Virus record (IMG/VR): IMGVR_UViG_3300042294_002897
Span: 1-56,040 of that record
Length of the DNA: 56,040 nt
Reading direction: 5' to 3' (one strand)
From: a virus
Shown: one piece after another, positions 26,100-35,055 of the stretch
How the letters are laid out: each line of letters begins with the position of its first letter
How positions within the stretch are numbered: the stretch's first letter is position 1
Position numbers and translations under genes: made by a program
Notes under the pieces: model-generated
What the model was told of the DNA's origin: nothing
What the model saw: only the letters and a program-made list of their open reading frames with translations
Database searches by the model: none

Positions 26100-26110
26100 T
26101 AATATAAATA
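26100..26110 (-). promoter_or_regulatory. Candidate late promoter, TATTTATATTA (minus)
   Basis: Full match to TATTTATNNTA on the minus strand, beginning 20 bases upstream of ATG 26090. With the plus-strand site at 26122 it makes a divergent promoter pair in a 42-base gap. Confidence 0.55.
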
Positions 26111-26121
26111 CTTTCTAATTG

Positions 26122-26132
26122 TATTTATTCAT
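26122..26132 (+). promoter_or_regulatory. Candidate late promoter, TATTTATTCAT (plus)
   Basis: The TATTTAT core begins only 11 bases before ATG 26133. If transcription starts about 5 bases past the core, the message would be leaderless or nearly so. Core match only; the NNTA end is absent. Confidence 0.42.
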
Positions 26133-28316
26133 ATGGCTTATCAAAACATTAACCAATATGTCAAATCAAAGTTGTATTTACAACCTGTATTACAAATTTC
26201 GGATATTTCTTTAGCCAATGATGAACGACAATACAATGAAGAAGTTGTTTTTTCACCATTAATTATCGGAGCTAATGATGGTGATGTATTACCGGTAAAA
26301 ATTGATTTAAATTTTTCAGGATCATCTCAGAAAATAGATTTACCATTTGGTGAGTATAAAAGGGAAAACGTAATAGTTTCTGAAAATTATTATAATCCTT
26401 ACGATTATATTTTGGATTGTTTTTCAGGAAAAAGTATTTGTGATATAGGTTTAACAGGTACTGACAATGGATTGGTTACAGGAATGACAGGTCAAAGTAT
26501 CTCTTATACCGAAGGATTATTGGATGACAGCGAAAAGTTCGATCGATTAAAATTTGATAGAAGATTAAAATTATTTCAAGTAACCGGGTATACGAACCAT
26601 CCAAATCATAGATTTTCGGGAATTACCGCAGAAACTGCCTATGAAATGGTATCTTATACCGCTAATACAGTTGGAGTTTACAATGAACTTTACGGAGGAT
26701 TTTATCAAGGTTTTTATGAACTTTTCGGGTATAATTATAAAATACTACCTGAAAGATATACCAAAGGTTGGACAGTTGAAATGACACTGAAACCAAGGAT
26801 ATACAATCAGTATTCAACACCATCAGGTAAAACAACTCTGAACCAATATTATCCAAACAATTCGGGTATTTTTTTCTACTTAGGAACTCGTGCGGAAAAC
26901 AAATATTGGCACTTCGCACAAGGAAAAAATCCTACAGATCCTGATTATGATCGGGTAACTAAAAGATTAAAAGATTTAACAACTTGTGATTGTACAACAC
27001 TAAATCCAGGATACTCAACTAACTCCACATCTCATTTTGATTTGAGCGTTTCAGGTGCGACAATTCAAGTTGGTCAGGATTTGTTATGGACTTCAGGTGA
27101 TACTTGTGTTGTATATCATAACGAACTTGCTTTTTTAACAGGTAATGTTATTGGGTATTCGGCCGAAACAAGTTCTTTGCAATTTGTTACAACCTATCGT
27201 GTTGGAAAAGGAGATTTTCAATATTGGATTGTTGATAAATTAAATTTTTTAGAATACAATAATTCCGATTGTTATTTTGTGTATCCACCTACAGGGATTA
27301 CTGATTATCACTACACGGAAAGTCCTTGTTGTCCTGATGAACCACAAGTCCCTGTAGCAGAACAAGATGCTGCCTATAACGGGATGTCTAACGCACTTGC
27401 CATAAGATTTAGTGGTGATCCAACCAATCCAAAAATATGCATTAGGACCTTGACTATGACAGGTGATTGTATAACGAGTGGTAGTTGTGAAACCACAGGT
27501 TTTGAATCTCAAACAGGATACTCAATTAACAATTATTGTACTACAAAAAGAATATACGATGAATGTAGTGGAACCACATATTCATTAGATGAACATTGGG
27601 TTTTAATCGACGTGGTTTTTGAAAGAAATACGGCTTTGGATGAATGTGATTTAGTTTACCTTGGTGGTTTAGGTGTGATTTCTAATTTAGTATTCACCGC
27701 ATCTACAGATAGTAATTCAGTTTCATTAATTTCACCACCAATAACACATTACCAATTAAATCCTGAAAAAGAAGAGTTGGTACAACTCAACAATGAGTGG
27801 TTATTGGAAAAAGGTTTCCGTAAAGGAAAATTTAAAATTTTTGTAAATGGTAAATTATTCGAAACCTTCGATAATGTCGAAGAAATTATTCCGAGAGGAC
27901 TTTATGGTCACAAAGAAACTCAAGTAGGTGTACCATTTAATATTTCATGGGGTGGAGGTACACAAGGACTCCACGAGAATTTAATTTTTAGTGCTATTCC
28001 TACCAATGATTTGAATTATTATATTCAGGATCCTGAATTATTCCCACCAAAAATCTTAAGTGGAACAAGTTTAAGTGCGTTAACTACAAATATTTTAATT
28101 GAACAGAATTTTGCTGGGACATTCGATGGAGGAATATCTTCTTTTTCGATGTATGCTAAACCTTTGACTATACCTGAAATACAACATAATGCAAGAATAT
28201 TGAGACCAAAATACGATTTTTTGAATACATATTGTTTTACATGTCTTGATTCAACTCCGACGGCAACTCCAATTAATACCCCAATACCAACTCAAACACA
28301 ACCACTTCCTACCTAA
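26133..28316 (+). CDS. Virion protein with ConA/LamG-like fold, fibre-associated
   Basis: A 727-residue beta-rich protein. Residues ~210-270 (TKGWTVEMTLKPRIYN, SGIFFYLGTRAENKYWHFA) and ~490-690 (HWVLIDVVFERN, KGKFKIFVNGKLFETFDNVE, GGISSFSMYAKPLTIPEIQH) fit a split concanavalin/laminin-G jelly roll, with a Cys-rich insertion (~280-490). The C-terminus ends in a short TPTATPINTPIPTQTQ tail, the same Thr/Pro style as the next gene. It probably belongs to a tail fibre or decoration complex and may bind a carbohydrate. It starts a plus-strand unit with the mucin-like gene and glycosyltransferases. Confidence 0.72.
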   Translation: MAYQNINQYVKSKLYLQPVLQISDISLANDERQYNEEVVFSPLIIGANDGDVLPVKIDLNFSGSSQKIDLPFGEYKRENVIVSENYYNPYDYILDCFSGKSICDIGLTGTDNGLVTGMTGQSISYTEGLLDDSEKFDRLKFDRRLKLFQVTGYTNHPNHRFSGITAETAYEMVSYTANTVGVYNELYGGFYQGFYELFGYNYKILPERYTKGWTVEMTLKPRIYNQYSTPSGKTTLNQYYPNNSGIFFYLGTRAENKYWHFAQGKNPTDPDYDRVTKRLKDLTTCDCTTLNPGYSTNSTSHFDLSVSGATIQVGQDLLWTSGDTCVVYHNELAFLTGNVIGYSAETSSLQFVTTYRVGKGDFQYWIVDKLNFLEYNNSDCYFVYPPTGITDYHYTESPCCPDEPQVPVAEQDAAYNGMSNALAIRFSGDPTNPKICIRTLTMTGDCITSGSCETTGFESQTGYSINNYCTTKRIYDECSGTTYSLDEHWVLIDVVFERNTALDECDLVYLGGLGVISNLVFTASTDSNSVSLISPPITHYQLNPEKEELVQLNNEWLLEKGFRKGKFKIFVNGKLFETFDNVEEIIPRGLYGHKETQVGVPFNISWGGGTQGLHENLIFSAIPTNDLNYYIQDPELFPPKILSGTSLSALTTNILIEQNFAGTFDGGISSFSMYAKPLTIPEIQHNARILRPKYDFLNTYCFTCLDSTPTATPINTPIPTQTQPLPT

Positions 28317-28366
28317 AATCATGAATCTAATTAAAAATTATAAATTTACATTAAACTATAAACATT

Positions 28367-29458
28367 ATGTGCAAATGTTGGAACGCTAAACTATTAAATA
28401 TATCTCAAAATATAATCACAGTTACATACATGAGATGTGGTGATACATTGATAGTTGATGAGATGTGGCTTTATCCTGGCATAGTTAAAAATGTTTGGTA
28501 TGTTAACATATTATCTACCCCAAGTGAAAATCTTCAAATCTTGGACCCCATATGTTTTCCACAAGAATCATTAACACCAACACCTAGTATACCACCTACA
28601 TTAACTCCCACTCCTTCTATAACCGCAACTATAACTAAAACACCAACATTAACACCAACAATCACACGAACACCTATACCAACTCCAAGTATAACCCCCA
28701 CATACACTCAAACACCTACAATAACACCTACAATAACGCAAACTTTAACACCAACCAAAACGCCAAGGGCTACCAACTCACCGACACCATCTATAACAAT
28801 TACTATAACAATGACTAAAACACAAACACTTACACCATCCATATCTCCCACAAACACACAAACATCAACAGTTACTCAAACACCTCCAGCAAGTGTAACA
28901 CCAACGAAAACACAAACACCAACAATTACGCAGACTCCTACTAGAACGTCATTCCCAACTAACACTCCTACTCAAACTCTAACAAATACACCAACAAAAA
29001 CACAAACACCAACAATTACGCAGACTCTTACAAGAACATCATTCCCAACTAACACTCCTACTCAAACTCTAACAAATACACCAACAAAAACACAAACACC
29101 AACAATTACGCAGACTCTTACAAGAACATCATTCCCAACTAACACTCCTACTAGAACTCAAACTCCAACAAATACACAAACAAATACGCAAACACCAACT
29201 CAGACACAAGTGTCTTGTTATTGTTACACTTATAACACACCAGATGCTGGTAGTGAAGATGTCCTTAATTATACTGGATGTACAGTTGAAGAAAATAGTA
29301 TTGCTATAGCAGGCGACCCATCAGGTACATTCTGTGCAATAAAAGATAATATAGTTTTAATTTATTCAGGTCAAACTTATGGTCCACCTACTTGGGATGG
29401 ATTTATTATTGAAGGATCAAATTGTATACCAAGTGGTGGGACTTGGAATTGTCCTTAA
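28367..29458 (+). CDS. Thr/Pro-rich mucin-like protein with N-anchor and Cys domain
   Basis: A 363-residue protein in three parts. Residues 1-60 form a small domain (NIITVTYMRCGDTLIVDEMW, then VKNVWYVN) shared with the start of the giant protein at 49867. Residues ~68-285 are almost only Thr, Pro, Ser, Gln, Asn, Lys and Ile in TPT-type repeats, including a 30-residue exact repeat. Residues ~285-363 form a Cys module (VSCYCYTYN, GTFCAIKDN, CIPSGGTWNCP) that also occurs in the giant protein. No signal peptide. It is likely a virion surface protein, and the dense Thr tract is an obvious O-glycan acceptor for the GT60-like enzyme encoded next. Confidence 0.75.
   Translation: MCKCWNAKLLNISQNIITVTYMRCGDTLIVDEMWLYPGIVKNVWYVNILSTPSENLQILDPICFPQESLTPTPSIPPTLTPTPSITATITKTPTLTPTITRTPIPTPSITPTYTQTPTITPTITQTLTPTKTPRATNSPTPSITITITMTKTQTLTPSISPTNTQTSTVTQTPPASVTPTKTQTPTITQTPTRTSFPTNTPTQTLTNTPTKTQTPTITQTLTRTSFPTNTPTQTLTNTPTKTQTPTITQTLTRTSFPTNTPTRTQTPTNTQTNTQTPTQTQVSCYCYTYNTPDAGSEDVLNYTGCTVEENSIAIAGDPSGTFCAIKDNIVLIYSGQTYGPPTWDGFIIEGSNCIPSGGTWNCP
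28901..29170 (+). repeat. 90-base tandem repeat, nearly three units
   Basis: Units starting at 28901, 28991 and 29081 encode [12 protein letters not shown], then an LTRTSFPTNTPT stretch and QTLTN. Units two and three are almost identical at DNA level; the third diverges after about 70 bases. This indicates recent duplication within the Thr/Pro tract. Confidence 0.92.
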
Positions 29459-29476
29459 TTTTAGTAATTTGTATTT

Positions 29477-29501
29477 TTTTGATTTTAAAAACAAATCAAA
29501 A
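29477..29501. other. A/T hairpin after mucin-like gene
   Basis: TTTTGATTT / AAATCAAAA (9 bp) with a 7-base loop lies in the 90-base gap between the mucin-like gene and the GT60-like gene. No clear U-tract follows, so termination is doubtful; the rest of the gap shows nothing else. Confidence 0.35.
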
Positions 29502-29548
29502 CCATTTACAAATAAAAACATGTAAGTATTTTTTTTTAAAAAATTAAT

Positions 29549-30814
29549 ATGAAAATATTTGTACAAATAGCGTCTTATAGAGATCCTGAATTAATTAAAA
29601 CAATAAAAAGTTGTATAGACAATGCAGATAAGCCAAATAATTTAGTTTTTGGTGTTGCACGTCAATTTCACCCAGAAGATAAATTTGACGATTTATCTGA
29701 ATATATGTTGGATGATAGATTTAGAATATTAAATATTCCTTATACCGAATCTAAAGGAGTTTGTTGGGCTAGAAATCAAGTACAACAATTGTATAAAAAA
29801 GAAGAATATACACTTCAAATAGATTCACATATGAGGTTTGCCAAAGGTTGGGACACTGAAATGATTTCTATGATTAAACAACTTCAAAAAAAGGGATACA
29901 AAAAACCATTATTAACCGGTTACGTCTCATCATTTGATCCTGATAGAGATCCTGCTGCTCGTGTTCAAGAACCTTGGAGAATGGTTTTCGATAGATTTAT
30001 TCCTGAAGGTGCCGTGTTTTTTTTACCTGAAACAATACCAAATTGGCAAGAATTAACTGAACCAATTCCTTCAAGATTTTATTCAGCACACTATGCCTTT
30101 ACACTAGGTAAATTTAGTAAAGAAGTTCAACACAATCCTGAATATTATTTTCATGGTGAAGAAATATCTATAGCTGCAAGAGCTTATACTTGGGGATATG
30201 ATTTATTTCATCCACACAAAGTTTTAATTTGGCATGAATATACTAGAAAAGGAAGAACCAAACAATGGGATGATGATGGAAATTGGGTACAAAAAAATAA
30301 CGTATCTCATGATATAAATAGAAAATTATTTGGAATGGATAATATTAAACAGGAAGGGCATGACGGTCCATATGGTTTTGGTAAAATAAGATCTCTAAAA
30401 GATTATGAAAAATATTCAGGATTACTCTTTGAAAAAAGAGCAATACAACAATACACTTTAGATAAAAATTATCCTCCAAATCCGTATAATTACGAAACTG
30501 AAGAAGATTGGAAAAATGACTTTGCTTTAGTGTTCAAACATTGTATAGATATTGGGTATCAACAAGTACCAGAAAAGGATTACAATTTTTGGGTAGTGGC
30601 GTTTCATGATGAAAATGATGAGACAATTTACAGAAAAGATGCTGATACACATGAAATTGCACGTATGATGAACGACCCAGATGGGTATTGTAAAGTTTGG
30701 AGAGAATTCCAAACATCTCATAAACCAAAATACTGGGTTGTATGGCCTCACTCAGAATCTAAAGGGTGGTGTGATAGAATAACTGGACAGTTAGATTATT
30801 CAACCGTAAGTTAA
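29549..30814 (+). CDS. GT60-like polypeptide alpha-GlcNAc transferase
   Basis: A 421-residue protein matching the GlcNAc (GT60) family, related to GT27 mucin-type transferases. Visible signatures: MKIFVQIASYRDPELIKTIK and CIDNADKPNNLVFGVARQ at the start, ESKGVCWARNQ (67-77), LQIDSHMRFAKGWD with the DxH metal motif D92-S93-H94, YYFHGEEISIAARAYTWGYD and HPHKVLIWHEY. Known members add alpha-GlcNAc to hydroxyproline of Skp1 (Dictyostelium) or to Thr of mucins (Trypanosoma cruzi). The last ~90 residues (NFWVVAFHDENDETIYRKDA...) are an extra domain. It follows a Thr/Pro-rich protein gene, so it probably starts O-glycan chains on it. Confidence 0.82.
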   Translation: MKIFVQIASYRDPELIKTIKSCIDNADKPNNLVFGVARQFHPEDKFDDLSEYMLDDRFRILNIPYTESKGVCWARNQVQQLYKKEEYTLQIDSHMRFAKGWDTEMISMIKQLQKKGYKKPLLTGYVSSFDPDRDPAARVQEPWRMVFDRFIPEGAVFFLPETIPNWQELTEPIPSRFYSAHYAFTLGKFSKEVQHNPEYYFHGEEISIAARAYTWGYDLFHPHKVLIWHEYTRKGRTKQWDDDGNWVQKNNVSHDINRKLFGMDNIKQEGHDGPYGFGKIRSLKDYEKYSGLLFEKRAIQQYTLDKNYPPNPYNYETEEDWKNDFALVFKHCIDIGYQQVPEKDYNFWVVAFHDENDETIYRKDADTHEIARMMNDPDGYCKVWREFQTSHKPKYWVVWPHSESKGWCDRITGQLDYSTVS

Positions 30815-30829
30815 TTATTTTAATAATTA

Positions 30830-32185
30830 GTGATAAAATTAATAAGTTTCGATTTAGACGGAGTTCTTGTAGAAACAAAACATATTCATTATTTAGCCCT
30901 TAATAATGCTCTAGGGTCTTATGCAATTTCATGGGAAGAACATTTATCAATTTATGATGGTTTAAAAACCAAACAAAAGTTAGAATTACTACATAAGAAT
31001 AAAGGACTTCCTGAAAGTCTTTTTAATGAAATTTGGGTTAATAAACAAAAATTAACTTTAGAATATCTTTCTGATATCAAACCAAATTATAATATTTGTG
31101 AATGTTTTAAATTACTACAAGAAAAAGGTTACAAAATTGCAGTATGTTCTAACAGTATACGTAAAACCGTATATTCGATTTTATGTAAATTAGATGTTAT
31201 TGATTATGTAGATGTTATTAAATCAAATGAAGATGTAAAAAATAGTAAACCTCATCCTGAAATGTATTGGAATGTAATGTCTGAACTTGGTATAAAACCA
31301 CACGAAAATTTAATTTTAGAAGACTCACCATATGGACTTATTGCCGCAAATTCAAGTGGTTCTCATGTTTTAAGAATTAAATCACCATCAGACATTAATA
31401 TAAATTATATTTTAAATGAGATTAATAAGATTAATAATGTAAATTTTAAAATAATGAAATGGAAAAACCAAAATATGAATGTGTTGATTCCTATGGCTGG
31501 TGCGGGATCTAGATTTGAAAAAGCTGGGTATACTTTTCCAAAACCACTAATTGATGTAAAAGGCAAACCTATGATTGAACTAGTAGTTAGAAATTTGAAT
31601 ATAGAAGCAAATTTCATTTACATAGTTCAAAAAAGTCATAGAGAAAAATATAATTTAGACGTATTACTCAATTTAATTACACCAAACTGTACAATTATAG
31701 AAGTTAACGGAATTACAGAAGGAGCTGCTTGTACAGCCCTCCTTGCTAAAGAATATATTAATAATGACTCACCTTTATTTTTTGCAAACTCAGACCAATT
31801 TGTAGAATGGGACTCTAGTGAATTTATGTATAAGATGCAAGAAACAGACTGTGATGGAGGAATAGTAACTTTTGAGTCCACTCACCCAAAGTGGTCTTTT
31901 GCTAAAGTAAATGAATTGGGATTAGTAACTGAAGTTGCGGAAAAAAATCCAATATCAAATATTGCTACTGTTGGTTACTATTATTGGAAATATGGATCTG
32001 ATTTTGTAAAATATGCTGAAAAAATGATAGATAAAAATATCAGGGTAAACAATGAATTTTATGTCTGTCCTGTTTTTAATCAAGCAATAGAGGATAATAA
32101 ACAAATCAGAATATTTAACGTACAAGGTATGTGGGGGTTAGGTACCCCAGAAGATTTAAATTATTATTTAGAAAATTTCAAATGA
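30830..32185 (+). CDS. HAD phosphatase fused to sugar nucleotidyltransferase
   Basis: A 451-residue fusion. Residues 1-195: HAD phosphatase of the phosphoglucomutase-like type (LISFDLDGVLVETKHIHYLA, motif I DLD; KIAVCSNSIRKTVY; NSKPHPEMYW; LILEDSPYGLIAA). Residues ~215-451: nucleotidyltransferase (NVLIPMAGAGSRFEKAGYTF, PKPLIDVKGKPMIE), which makes an activated NDP-sugar from a sugar phosphate. The pair could make a nucleotide-sugar donor for the neighbouring transferases. The start codon is GTG, needed to include the HAD motif. It overlaps the next gene by ATGA. Confidence 0.85.
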   Translation: MIKLISFDLDGVLVETKHIHYLALNNALGSYAISWEEHLSIYDGLKTKQKLELLHKNKGLPESLFNEIWVNKQKLTLEYLSDIKPNYNICECFKLLQEKGYKIAVCSNSIRKTVYSILCKLDVIDYVDVIKSNEDVKNSKPHPEMYWNVMSELGIKPHENLILEDSPYGLIAANSSGSHVLRIKSPSDININYILNEINKINNVNFKIMKWKNQNMNVLIPMAGAGSRFEKAGYTFPKPLIDVKGKPMIELVVRNLNIEANFIYIVQKSHREKYNLDVLLNLITPNCTIIEVNGITEGAACTALLAKEYINNDSPLFFANSDQFVEWDSSEFMYKMQETDCDGGIVTFESTHPKWSFAKVNELGLVTEVAEKNPISNIATVGYYYWKYGSDFVKYAEKMIDKNIRVNNEFYVCPVFNQAIEDNKQIRIFNVQGMWGLGTPEDLNYYLENFK

Positions 32186-32625
32186 TTTTAATTTCACATC
32201 GAGGTAATATCAATGGTCCAAATAAAATAAGAGAAAACTCTCCACACTATATCACAGAAACATTTACTTTGGGATATGAAGTTGAAGTTGATGTTTGGTT
32301 TGTTGACGGTAATTTTTATTTGGGACATGACGCACCTCAGTATCAAATTGAGATAAATTGGCTAAGTGATAGAACGCATAAGTTATGGGTTCATTGTAAA
32401 AATATAGAGGCTATATCGTTTTTTAATAAAAATAGTCATGACTTGAATTATTTTTGGCACGAAAAGGATACAGTTACATTAACATCTAAAGGATACCTTT
32501 GGGTATATCCTGGAAAACAACCAATTAAAAATAGTATTGCGGTATTACCAGAAATATACAATGATCCCATAGAATTATGTTATGGAATATGCAGTGATTA
32601 TCCTCATAAATTTTTAAAAAAATAA
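32182..32625 (+). CDS. GDPD-like (glycerophosphodiesterase family) protein
   Basis: A 147-residue short member of the PLC-like phosphodiesterase fold: MILISHRGNINGPNKIRENS, then GYEVEVDVWFVDGNFYLGHD, with the HR...E.D and GHD residues of the GDPD catalytic site. Versions with HRGNxxGPN occur in surface-polysaccharide loci and phages. It may act on a phosphodiester-linked glycan component. ATG 32182 forms an ATGA overlap with the upstream fusion gene; a longer in-frame start would lie inside that gene. Confidence 0.78.
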   Translation: MILISHRGNINGPNKIRENSPHYITETFTLGYEVEVDVWFVDGNFYLGHDAPQYQIEINWLSDRTHKLWVHCKNIEAISFFNKNSHDLNYFWHEKDTVTLTSKGYLWVYPGKQPIKNSIAVLPEIYNDPIELCYGICSDYPHKFLKK

Positions 32626-32626
32626 A

Positions 32627-33499
32627 ATGGAACTAAATAACTTTTTGACTTTTATAATGTATACAAATCAAAATTACATCCCAATTGCTAAAATTGCATT
32701 GGATGGTTTTTTTGAAAACTGCGGAGATCAACAAATTAAAAAATACTTGGTCAGTAATGCTTTTAATATAGAAACTAAACATTTAGTAGAAAATTTTGAT
32801 ATAGAATTGTTTGATTCAAATGTTCCATTTTCAGATGGTGGATACCATTATGGTAAAACAATTTTGAATTTATTAGATAATATTGAGACTGACTATGTTA
32901 TGATTTTGTTAGACGATTATGTTGTTACTAAACCAATAAAATGGGATAATATTAGAAATTTAATAAAAGTTATGTCTGATCAAAAAATTGATTATTTTTC
33001 GTTTATGAGTTATAGTTATGATTGGTCAGAACTAGATATAAATTACACAGACTATGGTTTAGAAAATCAAAAATTGATGATTTTTGATAATAGTTATTTT
33101 TATATGTATTCAGTCCAACCATGTATTTGGAAAAGAGAATCTTTAAAAGAGTTTTTACAAAAAAATCAAAATTTGGCATTACATAATATGGACACATCAA
33201 ATATTTTAAATAAAAAAGGAATGTCACGAGGTTCTAATAACGGTGAATATTATCAAGATAAAGAATTTTATGACTATAATTTTAAAAATGTTTGTTTCAA
33301 AAAACATAGTTTGAATACCAATTACGCTTTTGATGAACACAATGGAGAAGATGATTATTTATTTTTTTTATATTCAGAAATAATTAGATGGGGTAAGTTT
33401 AATCTAAACACACATCAAAATAACAAAACTTTTATTAATAAATTATTTAAAAAATATAACATATCTAAAGAAAGTTCATACTATAACAGATTTTTATGA
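32627..33499 (+). CDS. Probable glycosyltransferase
   Basis: A 290-residue protein: LTFIMYTNQNYIPIAKIALD at the N-terminus, then HYGKTILNLLDNIETDYVMI and LLDDYVVTKPI, a DxD-like acidic site at about residues 105-106. The later YSVQPCIWKRESLKEFL fits acceptor-side residues of GT-A enzymes. It overlaps the next gene by ATGA. Family not named; context is a glycosyltransferase cluster. Confidence 0.7.
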   Translation: MELNNFLTFIMYTNQNYIPIAKIALDGFFENCGDQQIKKYLVSNAFNIETKHLVENFDIELFDSNVPFSDGGYHYGKTILNLLDNIETDYVMILLDDYVVTKPIKWDNIRNLIKVMSDQKIDYFSFMSYSYDWSELDINYTDYGLENQKLMIFDNSYFYMYSVQPCIWKRESLKEFLQKNQNLALHNMDTSNILNKKGMSRGSNNGEYYQDKEFYDYNFKNVCFKKHSLNTNYAFDEHNGEDDYLFFLYSEIIRWGKFNLNTHQNNKTFINKLFKKYNISKESSYYNRFL

Positions 33500-34134
33500 A
33501 AAAAATAATATCATTTTGTTTGTATGGGGATGATCCGAAATATCTGAACGGAATGATTTGCAACTTAGAGTTAGCAAAAATAATATACCCTAATTGGATA
33601 TGTAGAATTTATTGTTCAACGTTATTGAGTTCAAATTTTATATCATATTACAAAAACTATGAAAATTGTGAATTAGTTTTCAAAGAAGAAATAGAGGATT
33701 ACCCGTCTATGACTTGGAGATTTTTAGCAATAGATGACCCCGATGTTGATGTAATGTTAAGTAGGGATAGTGATTCAAGATTATCTTATCGTGAAAAAAA
33801 ATGTGTTGATATTTTTATGGAATCTGATTACCTATTTCATGACATAAGAGACAATGTAAATCATTCTGATGTAATGGGTGGATTATGGGGTATGAAGAAA
33901 AATGAAAGATTAATCATGTCAGACGAATTACAAAAATGGAATCATGGTAACTATTATGGATCTGATCAATTTTTTATAAGAAAAATTTCTCAAGATTTTT
34001 TTGAAAATTCACATTTAACACATTGTTCTCACTTTATTAAAAATTTTCCTCTTACTGACCCTTCTAATTACTGTGTCGGTGAAGTTTTTCCTGGAGATAA
34101 CTATAATAAACCTATAAATCATATTTGGTACTAG
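33496..34134 (+). CDS. Glycosyltransferase, paralogue of the 17620 gene
   Basis: A 212-residue protein: KKIISFCLYGDDPKYLNGMI, LAKIIYPNWICRIYCS, TWRFLAIDDPDVDVMLSRDS, DSRLSYREKKC and GGLWGMKKNER. It shares all main blocks with the minus-strand gene at 17620, showing that the two clusters exchanged or duplicated a transferase. The DSDSR acidic motif is the likely metal and donor site. Confidence 0.78.
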   Translation: MKKIISFCLYGDDPKYLNGMICNLELAKIIYPNWICRIYCSTLLSSNFISYYKNYENCELVFKEEIEDYPSMTWRFLAIDDPDVDVMLSRDSDSRLSYREKKCVDIFMESDYLFHDIRDNVNHSDVMGGLWGMKKNERLIMSDELQKWNHGNYYGSDQFFIRKISQDFFENSHLTHCSHFIKNFPLTDPSNYCVGEVFPGDNYNKPINHIWY

Positions 34135-35055
34135 ATGAAAATTTTAATACAACATAATTGGGGAACTGGATTGGGGGATTTTTATTGTGCTGCTACTGAA
34201 TATACAAATTTTGTTAATTTTTTTAAAGAAAAAGGATTTAAAACAGAATTAATTTTAAGTTTTAATCCCCCAATCGAAAATAAATTTATAGGATTTACTG
34301 AATTTGAAAAAATTTTTGATATTAATTCTTTCAAAGTTTTTGATGATATATCAGTAAGAAGATATACTATAAAAGATCAAACTATTGGAGATTTAAAGTA
34401 TATTGCAACACAATACGGGCCTGGACCAGGACAACATTGGTGGGATATCTATTTAGATGAAAAACCAATGGACTACCCAATGACTCCAAATTATAATACC
34501 GATAGAGTTATAGAGATTGCAGGGCAAGGTCAAATAAATACGTCAAAACCAAATATTCTCCCTAAATTTAATCACGAAGTTTACACCAAATGTGATAAAT
34601 TTTTTACAAAAATTCCTGAAGATTGTCAATTTTTACATATTAGATATGTAGATTGGCACAGACGAGAAACTCAAGAATTAAAAAATATTGTTAGAGATCT
34701 CAAAACTTTTATAATAAATAAAGGTGGTAATTTCCATGTTGGTACAAATAATCAGTATATTTTAGAAAGTTTAGCAAAAATCGATAATGCCCATACGTAT
34801 GAATATTCAAATATAAACATATTACCTAACGATCATACATATTATTGGTTTAATAAACACATCTCGGATGAGATATTATTAGATAGATTATATGATAATT
34901 TGGCAGAAATGGTAAGTTTGACAAGACCTAAAAAATTTTATCAATTATCAATTTTAGGATGGCACTCTAATTTTTTATACTACGGACTCATTAATAGATC
35001 GACTGAATTTGAATTCGAAAGAATACATTTAAATTATCCAATTGACAAAGAATGA
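34135..35055 (+). CDS. Putative GT-B glycosyltransferase, fucosyltransferase-like
   Basis: A 306-residue protein. MKILIQHNWGTGLGDFYCAA at the start is a typical GT-B N-terminal loop. CQFLHIRYVDWHRRETQELK in the middle resembles the HxRxxD-type motif of fucosyltransferase-related enzymes, and NFHVGTNNQYI follows as in that fold. The family is uncertain. The ATG starts immediately after the upstream stop (TAGATG). Confidence 0.6.
   Translation: MKILIQHNWGTGLGDFYCAATEYTNFVNFFKEKGFKTELILSFNPPIENKFIGFTEFEKIFDINSFKVFDDISVRRYTIKDQTIGDLKYIATQYGPGPGQHWWDIYLDEKPMDYPMTPNYNTDRVIEIAGQGQINTSKPNILPKFNHEVYTKCDKFFTKIPEDCQFLHIRYVDWHRRETQELKNIVRDLKTFIINKGGNFHVGTNNQYILESLAKIDNAHTYEYSNINILPNDHTYYWFNKHISDEILLDRLYDNLAEMVSLTRPKKFYQLSILGWHSNFLYYGLINRSTEFEFERIHLNYPIDKE

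Noticed and set aside
28600-29200. Regularly spaced short repeats that could suggest a CRISPR array
   Set aside because: The repeats are in frame, contiguous and encode a Thr/Pro tract; no unique spacers or cas genes.
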